64,000 nt of DNA. Origin: Pandoraea sp. PE-S2T-3. Its GTDB lineage: Bacteria; Pseudomonadota; Gammaproteobacteria; Burkholderiales; Burkholderiaceae. Numbering within the stretch: position 1 is the first letter of the stretch; every line of letters starts with the position of its first letter. Both the position numbers and the translations under genes were made by a program. This document shows, piece after piece, positions 47,784-55,170 of this stretch. Below the pieces are notes generated by a model. That model worked only from the letters and a program-made list of their open reading frames with translations, made no database searches and had not been told where the DNA came from. The stretch spans positions 496,001 through 560,000 of the forward strand of contig NZ_NGUQ01000015.1 of assembly GCF_002179965.1 (NCBI RefSeq). Direction: 5' to 3'.

Positions 47784-49115
47784 TCAGGTCGTACTGCGGG
47801 ACAAGTCTGCTGGTTTGGTAAGGACTTCCTCAGCGGCGCGGGCACTGCTGTCCGCGTAGCGTTGGGCCAGTCGGGCGCGCATCGGCTTGAGCACGAAGAG
47901 CGCAAGTACGGCGGCAGTGGCATTCATGACGACTGCAATCATGAACACGGCGTGCCAGCTACCTGTTGTGGCGGTGATGACGCTGGTAAATGGCACCAGC
48001 AATGCGGCCGTTCCCTTGGCGGTGTAGAGCATGCCGGCGTTGGTCGCGGCGTACTTCGAACCGAACGTGTCGGCGCAAGTGGCCGGGAACAGGCTGTAGA
48101 TTTCACCCCAGGCGAAGAACACGAGACCCGTGAGAATCACGAACGCGACCGGGTGTTGACCCCAGACCGACAGTGCGTAGATACCCGCGGCTTCCATCGC
48201 GAAGGCGATGAACATCGTGTTTTCACGACCGATCTTGTCGGAAATCCAACCGAAGATCGGACGCGTCACCCCGTTCAGTACCCGGTCGATGGCCAGTGCG
48301 AAGGTCAGTGCCGGCAGCGTCAGGCCCATCAGCGAGACAGGCGTGCCGTCCAGGCCGTAGTCCTTGGCGATCGGGCCGAGCTGAGCCGTTGCCATCAGAC
48401 CGCCGGCGGCCATCAGCACGAACATCAGATACATCAGCCAGAACACCGGGCTGCGCATGACTTCGGTCGGCTTGGCGTCGTAGCGGCGTGCGCCCGGGGC
48501 GAGCTTCTTGAGTGCCTCGAAGGCGGCCGGCGGCGAAGCGAGCGCGAGACCCAGTACCAGCACGATGATGCCCTGGCCAAGACCGAACACCAGGAAGGTG
48601 TTTTCGTAGCCGCTGCTCTTGATCATGTTGGCAATCGGCACCACGGTCAGGGCCGAGCCTGCACCGAAGCCCGCTGCCGTCAGCCCTGCGGCCAGCCCCC
48701 GGTTTGCCGGGAACCACTTGAGCGCGTTACCCACACAAGTGCCATATACAGCACCGGCACCGACACCCCCCACTGCCGCGGCGAAGTACAGCATCGCCAG
48801 CGAATCGGCATAGGCATTCAACGCCCACGCCACCCCGCAAAGCAGACCGCCGCCCACCACCACCGGACGCGGACCGAAGCGGTCGACCAGATAGCCTTCA
48901 ATCGGCACCAGCCACGTCTCGGTGACCACGAAGATCGTGAATGCCACCTGAATGGCCGTGCGGCCCCAGTGATACTTTTCATCGATCGGGTTGACGAACA
49001 GCGTCCACCCGTATTGCAAGTTGGCGATCATCGCCATACAAATCACGCCGAACGCGAGCTGAACCCAAGGGCTCGCGAACACGGATGTCTTACCGTGTTG
49101 ATTTGTCGTCTCCAC
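47784..49115 (-). CDS. oxlT: Oxalate:formate antiporter, OFA family MFS
   Basis: OxlT exchanges external oxalate for internal formate. The 12-helix protein (443 residues from the GTG at 49115, or 448 from an ATG at 49130) shows ANLQYGWTLFVNPIDEKYHW and GFGAGSALTVVPIANMI. It also has the two basic residues needed in OxlT: Arg in LNGVTRPIFGWISDKIGRE and Lys in GMLYTAKGTAALLVP. A strong ribosome site, GGAGGAGGT, lies inside the first codons of the longer reading and is spaced 5 nt before the GTG, so the shorter start is favoured. First gene of the operon; operator-like sites lie at 49267-49295. Confidence 0.92.
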   Translation of the reverse strand: METTNQHGKTSVFASPWVQLAFGVICMAMIANLQYGWTLFVNPIDEKYHWGRTAIQVAFTIFVVTETWLVPIEGYLVDRFGPRPVVVGGGLLCGVAWALNAYADSLAMLYFAAAVGGVGAGAVYGTCVGNALKWFPANRGLAAGLTAAGFGAGSALTVVPIANMIKSSGYENTFLVFGLGQGIIVLVLGLALASPPAAFEALKKLAPGARRYDAKPTEVMRSPVFWLMYLMFVLMAAGGLMATAQLGPIAKDYGLDGTPVSLMGLTLPALTFALAIDRVLNGVTRPIFGWISDKIGRENTMFIAFAMEAAGIYALSVWGQHPVAFVILTGLVFFAWGEIYSLFPATCADTFGSKYAATNAGMLYTAKGTAALLVPFTSVITATTGSWHAVFMIAVVMNATAAVLALFVLKPMRARLAQRYADSSARAAEEVLTKPADLSRSTT

Positions 49116-49266
49116 TTGTACCTCCTCCATCGGTTTTCAGTTGTTTGACAGCTTCACAACAACAACACCTTCCGGATGGGGTCTATGCCCCCTGGGTATG
49201 CTTTTACGAGGTCTTGGCCTCGTCGACTTTGTCTCTGATGCTTGCGATGCGACGTCGCCCACCGCA

Positions 49267-49295
49267 AATATACCGAACGAAATATACGATATATC
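49267..49295. promoter_or_regulatory. Predicted oxalate-regulon operator upstream of oxlT
   Basis: AATATAC-G-ATATATC (49281-49295) with a left-half match AATATACCG 14 nt before it (49267). It is about 150 nt from the oxlT start and AT-rich compared with its surroundings. Shares the consensus GATATAC-N-GTATATC with four other sites. Confidence 0.6.
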
Positions 49296-49338
49296 AGATA
49301 TAAGTCAACACTAATTTATTGCTTTTCTCGCTATCCCC

Positions 49339-49395
49339 CTCGCGTGCCGCAGGCGTTTTCGGTCCATTGCTTCGAAAACGTCCACGGCACGCGAG
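49339..49395. repeat. Long inverted repeat in the oxlT/panE-like divergent region
   Basis: Two 23-nt arms (49339-49361 and 49373-49395), with 20 of 23 positions complementary, around an 11-nt loop. The outer part is CTCGCGTGCCG / CGGCACGCGAG and the inner part CGTTTTCG / CGAAAACG. It lies between the operator of oxlT and that of the panE-like gene. Possibly a transcription barrier or a relic of a small mobile element. Confidence 0.6.
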
Positions 49396-49441
49396 GCACT
49401 GTTCCAAGTGGCGGCTAGATACAGTAAGGCAACTGTAGGCT

Positions 49442-49517
49442 GGAGCGCCGCAACAACGCAATGCGAAAATACTAAGGAGTTAACCTGATCCGGGAGGCAC
49501 GCCGAATAAGGCGCTCC
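49442..49517. other. Possible structured element in the divergent region
   Basis: GGAGCGCC (49442-49449) and GGCGCTCC (49510-49517) are perfect complements enclosing about 60 nt with further purine-rich runs (AAGGAG, CGGGAGG). On the plus strand a short T-run (CCCTTTTA) follows. It lies upstream of both flanking predicted promoters, so it may be a small RNA or nothing. No known RNA class fits. Apart from this, the inverted repeat and the two operators, the gap 49131-49860 shows no gene. Confidence 0.3.
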
Positions 49518-49783
49518 GCCCTTTTATATCGGCGTCCTTGAGGATTTTTAAAACGAGCACAAGACGATATTTTTGATAATTTCTCTCACAAGCGATGCGT
49601 GGCGACGAACGCTCGACCATGCTGTAACACGCCGTAATAATTCACTCGTCCTCCGCTTTTCGCGTCAATTCACCCGAACGCAATGACGGTCGCGCTCACA
49701 CATCCTCTCGCCCCTTTGCGGGTCGACCACGGGGAAACCATGACACGTTAAGTGACAGGAAAGCTTGGTGCTTCCTGCCTTGT

Positions 49784-49798
49784 GATATACGATATACA
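49784..49798. promoter_or_regulatory. Predicted oxalate-regulon operator upstream of the panE-like gene
   Basis: GATATAC-G-ATATACA, 63 nt before the start at 49861, with a weaker right-hand copy (TTTGATATTA) 14 nt on. Fits the five-site consensus. Confidence 0.6.
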
Positions 49799-49860
49799 AC
49801 ATTTGATATTAGAAAAATAAAAGGCCAAGTTTCGATTGACCATTTGTGGAGGGAGACTTC

Positions 49861-50874
49861 ATGAAGATTTGCATCTATGGCGCCGGAGCCATCGGTGGTT
49901 ATCTCGGCGTGCAGCTTGCGCGCGCCGGAGCCGATGTCAGTCTGGTGGCGCGCGGACCGCACCTCGCGGCAATGCGTGAGCACGGACTCAAGTTGTTGAT
50001 CGACGGCGAGGAACGCGTCGCGCAGCTGCGTTGCACCGACGATCCGCGTGAGCTCGGTCCGCAGGACTACGTCATCATCGCGCTCAAGGCGCACTCGGTG
50101 CCGGCGGTTCTCGACGCCATGCAGCCGCTCATCGGGCCGGACACTGCGGTGGTAACTGCCGTGAACGGCATTCCCTACTGGTACTTCTATAAGCACGGCG
50201 GCGCACTGGAGGGCAGCACCCTCGAGAGTATCGATCCGGGCGGCCGTCAGTGGCGCCAGCTCGGCCCCGAGCGCGCGATTGGCTGCGTGGTTTATCCGGC
50301 CACCGAAGTCGTTGCGCCCGGCGTGATTCAGCACGTGTACGGCAACAAGTTCCCGCTCGGCGAAGCCAGCGGTGAACGTACGCCTCGCGTGGAAGCCCTG
50401 GCAAAGATCATGACCGAAGGCGGGCTCGACGCCCCGATTCGCGAAAACATCCGCGATGAGATCTGGCTCAAGCTGTGGGGCAACCTCTGCTTCAACCCGA
50501 TCTCGGCACTCACGCACGGTACGCTGGACATCATCGCCAGCGATCCGGGCACGCGTGCCGTCGCCCGCGCCATGATGCTCGAAGCCAAGGCCATCGGCGA
50601 CAAGCTCGGCGTGCATTTCCGCGTCGACGTCGAGCGTCGTATTAATGGTGCCGGTGCCGTGGGTTCGCACAAAACGTCGATGCTTCAGGATCTTGAGCGC
50701 GGCCGCGCCATGGAAATCGATCCGCTCGTCTCCGTCGTTCAGGAAATGGGCCGCCTCGCTGCCGTGCCCACGCCGACGCTCGATGTGGTGCTCGCACTGA
50801 TTCAGCAACGCGAGTTCATGACCCAGCCCGATGCTGTCGCCGCTGCGCAGGCACGACTGGCCAAGGCCGCCTGA
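49861..50874 (+). CDS. 2-dehydropantoate 2-reductase-family protein (PanE-like)
   Basis: PanE reduces ketopantoate with NADPH on the way to pantothenate and CoA. The 337-residue product has the nucleotide fold MKICIYGAGAIGGYLGVQLARAGADVSLVARGPHLAAMREHG, the catalytic-region VTAVNGIPYWYF, and RDEIWLKLWGNLCFNPISALTHGTLDII (conserved Lys and Asn). The ATG has GGAGG about 7 nt upstream. Sharing the oxalate operator motif suggests it is induced with the oxalate genes. Either it boosts CoA supply for oxalyl-CoA formation or it reduces another 2-oxo acid such as glyoxylate derivatives; both are inference. Confidence 0.85.
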   Translation: MKICIYGAGAIGGYLGVQLARAGADVSLVARGPHLAAMREHGLKLLIDGEERVAQLRCTDDPRELGPQDYVIIALKAHSVPAVLDAMQPLIGPDTAVVTAVNGIPYWYFYKHGGALEGSTLESIDPGGRQWRQLGPERAIGCVVYPATEVVAPGVIQHVYGNKFPLGEASGERTPRVEALAKIMTEGGLDAPIRENIRDEIWLKLWGNLCFNPISALTHGTLDIIASDPGTRAVARAMMLEAKAIGDKLGVHFRVDVERRINGAGAVGSHKTSMLQDLERGRAMEIDPLVSVVQEMGRLAAVPTPTLDVVLALIQQREFMTQPDAVAAAQARLAKAA

Positions 50875-50932
50875 GCAAACTGAGCAAACTTGAGCGAGCC
50901 CGATCCATTCGCGGGATTTCGCTTCTGAAATA

Positions 50933-50975
50933 GGGTGTGTGGCAGATCGGCGCATGCGTCGATTGCCACGCACCC
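50933..50975 (+). terminator. Long hairpin after the panE-like gene
   Basis: GGGTGTGTGGCA pairs with TGCCACGCACCC (12 bp, one G-T), and an inner ATCG / CGAT stem extends it. It lies 59 nt after the stop. The tail is only weakly T-rich (TATCTATATAG). The rest of the gap to 51352 shows no gene or signal I can support. Confidence 0.65.
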
Positions 50976-51352
50976 TATCTATATAGAAGGGGGGATGGCG
51001 GCAACCACTTGATGACGGGTTCGCCGCCATCGTGCCCTGCCCCGTTGGTCCCGATTTGTATTTGGCCCTTTTTGGGCGCCTTCGCCGCTTGCCCGCGGTA
51101 TGTACGCAATACCGGCTGTGGTTTCGCGGCAACGCAATATCACCGTTTTCCCCTTGTTGAGGACGCCTTCGAACACGCGACTGACAACGCACTGCCAGCG
51201 CGTCCCGAAATCCGCACTCTTGCACGCCAACCGGACACTTGAGGAGGTCAGCGCCGCGCATCGACCCGCCCGGCACTATCGGAAAAAGAGACAAAATCGG
51301 CCCATCGACCCGGGGTGGCACCCATAGGACGTCCCGAAAAACGATAAATATT

Positions 51353-51367
51353 GATATTCCGTATGTG
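51353..51367. promoter_or_regulatory. Predicted oxalate-regulon operator upstream of the small protein/GntR operon
   Basis: GATATTC-C-GTATGTG, about 93 nt before the start at 51460, with a half-site GGTATAT 14 nt on. It would place the GntR gene under its own control. Fits the five-site consensus with two or three mismatches. Confidence 0.55.
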
Positions 51368-51459
51368 GTATATCTTGAGACTTGTTGCGTTGCGACATAC
51401 AATGCAAAGCAAGTTCTCCCCCACGTACTGATCAATTTTCGTCTTTCAGGAGTGTCATC

Positions 51460-51678
51460 ATGTTTGTCGCTGCGCTGACTTTGCTCGCCCTCGCTGCCGC
51501 CCTCGCCACCGGTATTGCCATGGTTCATCTGTACGCATCGCTGCCGGCGTCGATGCTTGAAAAGGCCGAGAAGAATGGCCGCTTCGCTTACCTGGCGGAA
51601 ACCACGCAGGCAATCGAATCGGGTAAACTCGTCACGAAGCCGGCAACCGTCGTGGGGCAGCAAGCATTGCGCCTCTGA
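51460..51678 (+). CDS. Small single-helix membrane protein
   Basis: A 72-residue product: one N-terminal hydrophobic helix (MFVAALTLLALAAALATGIAMVHLYASL), then a polar tail with a possible short helix (ASMLEKAEKNGRFAYLAETTQAIESG). The start has CAGGAG 7 nt upstream. It is 29 nt before the GntR gene and shares its predicted promoter and operator. No family is recognised. It could assist OxlT or sense at the membrane, but nothing in the sequence proves that. Confidence 0.7.
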   Translation: MFVAALTLLALAAALATGIAMVHLYASLPASMLEKAEKNGRFAYLAETTQAIESGKLVTKPATVVGQQALRL

Positions 51679-51707
51679 GGAGGCCGTAATACCTAGGAGA
51701 CTATTGC

Positions 51708-52421
51708 ATGTCCCTGATCACCCCAACTCCGGAGCGAGTGACACCACTCGCGCTGGGGCCGATCGATACCACCACGAGTTTTCGTAATCAGGCGTATGCG
51801 CGGCTGAAAAAAGCCATCGCCGACGCTGATATCTATAACCGGAAAGAAGAGATCCGCCTGGACGAGCGTCAGCTCATCCAGGAGCTTGGCGTTTCGCGCA
51901 CCCCGATCCGCGAAGCGATGACCTTGCTGGAACAGGAAGGTTTTCTGCGTACTGTGCCGCGTCGTGGCATCTTCATCATCCGCAAGACCAAGCGTGAAAT
52001 CGTCGAGATGATTCAGATGTGGGCCGCCCTCGAAGGCATGTCGGCCCGTCTGGCAACGCTGCACGCATCGGACGACGAGATCGCGAAGCTGCGTCACCTG
52101 TTCGATGAATTCGTCAACGCACCGCCGACGGACCACATCGAAGAGTATTCCGACGCCAACATCGACTTCCATCAGGCGCTGATCAACCTTGGCGGCTCGC
52201 AAGCGATTGCGAACACCATCAAGAACCTGTTCATTCACGTACGTGCCATCCGTAAAGTGACGATCGCTCAGAACGACCGGGCCGCGCGCTCGATTGTCGA
52301 CCACCTGAAGATCATTACCGCGCTGGAAAAACGCGATACGGAACTGGCCGAGAAGCTCGCGCGCGACCACACCCTCGGTCTGGCCGCGTTCGTCGAAGAG
52401 CATTGCGACTTCCTCGACTGA
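51708..52421 (+). CDS. GntR-family regulator, FCD class; likely oxalate regulator
   Basis: A 237-residue regulator: winged helix AYARLKKAIADADIYNRKEEIRLDERQLIQELGVSRTPIREAMTLLEQEGFLRTVPRRGIFI (about 29-88) and an FCD domain (MIQMWAALEGMSARLATLHA...). His-containing segments IDFHQALINLGGS and SIVDHLKIITALEKRD fit the metal or ligand pocket. It is the only regulator inside the core oxalate/formate region, lying between the panE-like gene and fds. It is therefore the best candidate to bind the five GATATAC-N-GTATATC sites, including one ahead of its own operon. The effector may be oxalate, oxalyl-CoA or formate; untested. Confidence 0.88.
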   Translation: MSLITPTPERVTPLALGPIDTTTSFRNQAYARLKKAIADADIYNRKEEIRLDERQLIQELGVSRTPIREAMTLLEQEGFLRTVPRRGIFIIRKTKREIVEMIQMWAALEGMSARLATLHASDDEIAKLRHLFDEFVNAPPTDHIEEYSDANIDFHQALINLGGSQAIANTIKNLFIHVRAIRKVTIAQNDRAARSIVDHLKIITALEKRDTELAEKLARDHTLGLAAFVEEHCDFLD

Positions 52422-52473
52422 TCGCATGACCGGCGACTGACGTCCGCCAAGCGCATCGCATCTGCGCACAAAG

Positions 52474-52508
52474 AAAGCCAGCTGCACACTCGTGCCGCTG
52501 GCTTTTTT
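52474..52508 (+). terminator. Intrinsic terminator after the GntR gene
   Basis: AAAGCCAGC / GCTGGCTTT stem with a 14-nt loop and a run of six Ts, 53 nt after the stop at 52421. It separates the GntR unit from the fds operon, so fds must have its own promoter. Confidence 0.92.
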
Positions 52509-52692
52509 GTTTCCCCGCGCTTCTCATTCGACTCCACGGCATACTCTATTAGCCGCCCTCTGCGCGTCGCGCTCGCCGACGCCCCGCTTCATCCCGTCTT
52601 TCGCATCGTCTGCATCATCCAAGTCACCCGACCCCGGCCATCTCGGCACCTCGGGTAAACGAGCCTGCCAAACCCTCTCTCAAGCTATTGCA

Positions 52693-52721
52693 CGTATACC
52701 GTATATCATATATCGTGTTTC
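52693..52721. promoter_or_regulatory. Predicted oxalate-regulon operator (tandem) upstream of fds
   Basis: CGTATAC-C-GTATATC (52693-52707) and CATATAT-C-GTGTTTC (52707-52721), two copies 14 nt apart. They lie after the GntR terminator and about 370 nt before fdsG, implying a long leader. From 52509 to 52692 I see nothing else. This is the best match to the consensus palindrome. Confidence 0.6.
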
Positions 52722-52861
52722 ACATACTGATGCTTCGACACCGACAAGACGGCCACTCCCCATGCCGCCTCTGACGTGACAAAGCGCCGCCCGGGAAAGT
52801 GGGCGACAAGCCGCTCGCAGATCAGCGAGGCTTGGCAGTTCCGGTTCATGATGTAAGCAAC

Positions 52862-52985
52862 GGGCGAGAGGCCAGCTCGTGCGGCATATGGTGGGGGCTA
52901 TGTGCCGCACACGCATCCGGCGTCAACGCTAATCGCTAGACCCGAGCCGCGTCTTCCGGATGCGTTTTTATCGGGCCTCTCGCCC
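52862..52985 (+). promoter_or_regulatory. Folded leader RNA with internal terminator before fdsG (riboswitch or attenuator candidate)
   Basis: A perfect 12-bp closing stem (GGGCGAGAGGCC at 52862, GGCCTCTCGCCC at 52974) encloses two more perfect helices. The first is GTGCGGCA / TGCCGCAC (52879-52886 with 52903-52910). The second, directly adjacent, is ACGCATCCGG / CCGGATGCGT (52911-52920 with 52956-52965) followed by five Ts. The last helix plus T-run looks like a terminator about 125 nt before the start codon. A 9-bp hairpin precedes the element (CTCGC / GCGAG near 52815-52830). No known riboswitch class is recognised. Confidence 0.5.
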
Positions 52986-53091
52986 CGGGGCAAGCCGAAC
53001 AGGTTTGCCGGAATTTAATTGCGGTAGACAAAACATATTCATACCCGCAGGTGCGCCGTCCCCCCGGCAAGCCAAACAGGAGACAACTGCC

Positions 53092-53559
53092 ATGCGCGAG
53101 GCTTATTCCGTCGCGACGGTGCAAGCGATTCTGGACGCTCATGCAGCGCAGGAGGGGCCGCTATTGCCCATCCTCCACGACGTTCAGGAAGCCTTCGGCT
53201 TCGTGCCCCCGGACGCCGTGCCCGTTATCGCCAACGCCCTCAATCTCTCGCGCGCCGAAGTTCACGGCGTGATCACGTTCTATCACCACTTCCGCACCAG
53301 TGCGCCGCCGCGCCACGTGGTGCAGATTTGTCGTGCCGAAGCCTGTCAGAGCATGGGGGCCGACGCCCTCGTCGCGCATGCCGAGCGCGTCATCGGTTGC
53401 GCGATGCACGCCCATAGCGGCGACGTCGCGCTCGAACCCGTGTATTGCCTTGGCCAGTGCGCCACGTCGCCGGCCATCACCATCGACGACAAGCTGCACG
53501 CGCGCGTCACCCCCGAGAAATTCGACCGCCTGCTCGCCCGCGCGAAGGATGCCGTATGA
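53092..53559 (+). CDS. fdsG: NAD-dependent formate dehydrogenase gamma subunit (NuoE-like)
   Basis: The 155-residue subunit carries one [2Fe-2S] cluster. The thioredoxin-like fold shows ILHDVQEAFGFVPPDAVPVIANALNLSRAEVHGVITFYHHFR and the four ligands in QICRAEACQSMGA and VYCLGQCATSPA. The ATG at 53092 has AGGAG 9 nt upstream. A 15-nt sequence including this ribosome site (GGCAAGCC.AACAGG) is also present near 52989, an imperfect direct repeat. It overlaps fdsB as ATGA. Confidence 0.93.
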   Translation: MREAYSVATVQAILDAHAAQEGPLLPILHDVQEAFGFVPPDAVPVIANALNLSRAEVHGVITFYHHFRTSAPPRHVVQICRAEACQSMGADALVAHAERVIGCAMHAHSGDVALEPVYCLGQCATSPAITIDDKLHARVTPEKFDRLLARAKDAV

Positions 53560-55157
53560 GCCAAGCTCCCGCCCAATCCAGCCCATCGACCGGCACCGTG
53601 CGTCTCTACCTGCCGCGCGACTCTGCCGCCCTCGCCCTCGGTGCCGATGAAGTCGCCGAGGCCATCGTCGCTGAAGCGGCCGCACGCGGCATTGCCATCG
53701 AACTGGTGCGCAACGGTACGCGCGGCATGCTCTGGCTCGAACCGCTGCTCGAAGTCGCCACGCCGGCAGGCCGCGTCGCTTACGGCCCGGTCGAGGTCGA
53801 CGACGTGCCGGCTCTGTTCGATGCGAACGTCGTCACCGGCGGCGATCATCCGCTCGCACTCGGCCTGACCGAAGAAATCCCGTATCTGAAGCAGCAGGAA
53901 CGCCTCACGTTCGCTCGCGTAGGCGTGACCGATCCCGTCTCGGTCGACGATTACGTCGCCCACGACGGCTATCGCGGCCTGCGCAACGCCCTCGCCATGG
54001 ACGGTGCCGCCATCGTCTCGCAAGTGACCGATTCAGGCCTGCGCGGCCGCGGCGGTGCAGCCTTCCCGACCGGTATCAAGTGGAAGACCGTGCTGAACAC
54101 GCCTTCAGCGCAGAAGTACATCGTCTGCAACGCCGACGAAGGCGACTCCGGCACGTTTGCCGACCGCATGCTGATGGAAGGCGACCCGCTCGTGCTCGTC
54201 GAAGGCATGACGATTGGCGGCATCGCCGTCGGCGCCACGCGCGGCTACATCTACGTGCGTAGCGAGTACCCGCATTCGATCGATGTGCTCAATGAAGCCA
54301 TCGTCAATGCGAATGCCGCCGGCTACCTTGGCGAGAACATCCTCGGCTCGGGCAAGACGTTCCATCTGGAAGTGCGCAAGGCCGCCGGCGCGTATGTCTG
54401 CGGCGAAGAAACCGCGCTGCTCGAGAGTCTCGAAGGCAAACGCGGTGTCGTGCGCGCCAAGCCGCCGCTGCCCGCCATCGAAGGCTTGTTCGGCCAGCCG
54501 ACGGTCATCAACAACGTGATCTCGCTGGCCTCGGTGCCGATCATCATGGATCGCGGCGCCGACTTCTATAAGAACTTCGGCATGGGCCGCTCGCGCGGCA
54601 CGCTGCCGATTCAGCTGGCGGGCAACATCAAGTACGGCGGCCTGATCGAAAAGGCCTTCGGCGTCACGCTGCGCGAGATTCTGTACGACTACGGCGGCGG
54701 TGCCATCACCGGCCGCCCGCTGCGCGCGGTGCAGGTCGGCGGGCCGCTTGGCTCCTATCTGCCCGAATCGCAGTGGGACACGCCGCTCGACTACGAAGCG
54801 TTTGCTGCGCTGTGGGCCGTGCTCGGTCACGGCGGCATCGTGGCCCACGACGACACCGTCGATCTCGCCAAGCTGGCGCGCTACGCGATGGAGTTCTGCA
54901 CCATCGAATCGTGTGGCAAGTGCACACCGTGCCGCATCGGCTCGACGCGCGGCGTCGAAGTGATGGACCGGATCATCGACGGGCGCGACCGCCCCAAACA
55001 GATCAAATTGTTGCGCGACCTGTGCGACACCATGCTGGCCGGCTCGCTGTGCGCGATGGGCGGCATGACGCCCTACCCCGTGCTGTCGGCACTGAACCAT
55101 TTCCCCGAAGACTTCGGCGCGGCTGAAGCATCGAACCAGCCGACTAAGGCCGCCTAG
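53556..55157 (+). CDS. fdsB: NAD-dependent formate dehydrogenase beta subunit (NuoF-like diaphorase)
   Basis: The 533-residue subunit holds FMN, the NAD site and a [4Fe-4S] cluster. Visible are an N-terminal thioredoxin-like part, SGLRGRGGAAFPTGIKW (NAD/FMN), CNADEGDSGTFADRMLMEGDP (FMN), AGAYVCGEETALLESLEG, and the cluster motif ESCGKCTPCRIGS with a distal Cys in LCDTMLAGSLCAMGG. It passes electrons from FdsA to NAD. Coupled to fdsG by a 4-nt overlap and 13 nt before fdsA. Confidence 0.95.
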   Translation: MSQAPAQSSPSTGTVRLYLPRDSAALALGADEVAEAIVAEAAARGIAIELVRNGTRGMLWLEPLLEVATPAGRVAYGPVEVDDVPALFDANVVTGGDHPLALGLTEEIPYLKQQERLTFARVGVTDPVSVDDYVAHDGYRGLRNALAMDGAAIVSQVTDSGLRGRGGAAFPTGIKWKTVLNTPSAQKYIVCNADEGDSGTFADRMLMEGDPLVLVEGMTIGGIAVGATRGYIYVRSEYPHSIDVLNEAIVNANAAGYLGENILGSGKTFHLEVRKAAGAYVCGEETALLESLEGKRGVVRAKPPLPAIEGLFGQPTVINNVISLASVPIIMDRGADFYKNFGMGRSRGTLPIQLAGNIKYGGLIEKAFGVTLREILYDYGGGAITGRPLRAVQVGGPLGSYLPESQWDTPLDYEAFAALWAVLGHGGIVAHDDTVDLAKLARYAMEFCTIESCGKCTPCRIGSTRGVEVMDRIIDGRDRPKQIKLLRDLCDTMLAGSLCAMGGMTPYPVLSALNHFPEDFGAAEASNQPTKAA

Positions 55158-55170
55158 GAGAGCCCTCACC

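Noticed and set aside
49470-49505. ACCTGATC-like stretch resembling part of a TPP riboswitch
   Set aside because: The CTGAGA element and the 3' conserved core are missing, it is not in a mapped leader, and no thiamine gene is nearby.
50979-51230. 83-codon minus-strand open frame in the gap after the panE-like gene
   Set aside because: No ribosome site, no family likeness, and it lies opposite a region with no coding bias.
49696-51663. 655-codon minus-strand open frame opposite the panE-like gene
   Set aside because: Shadow of a clear reductase gene; extends into non-coding AT-rich DNA without domains.
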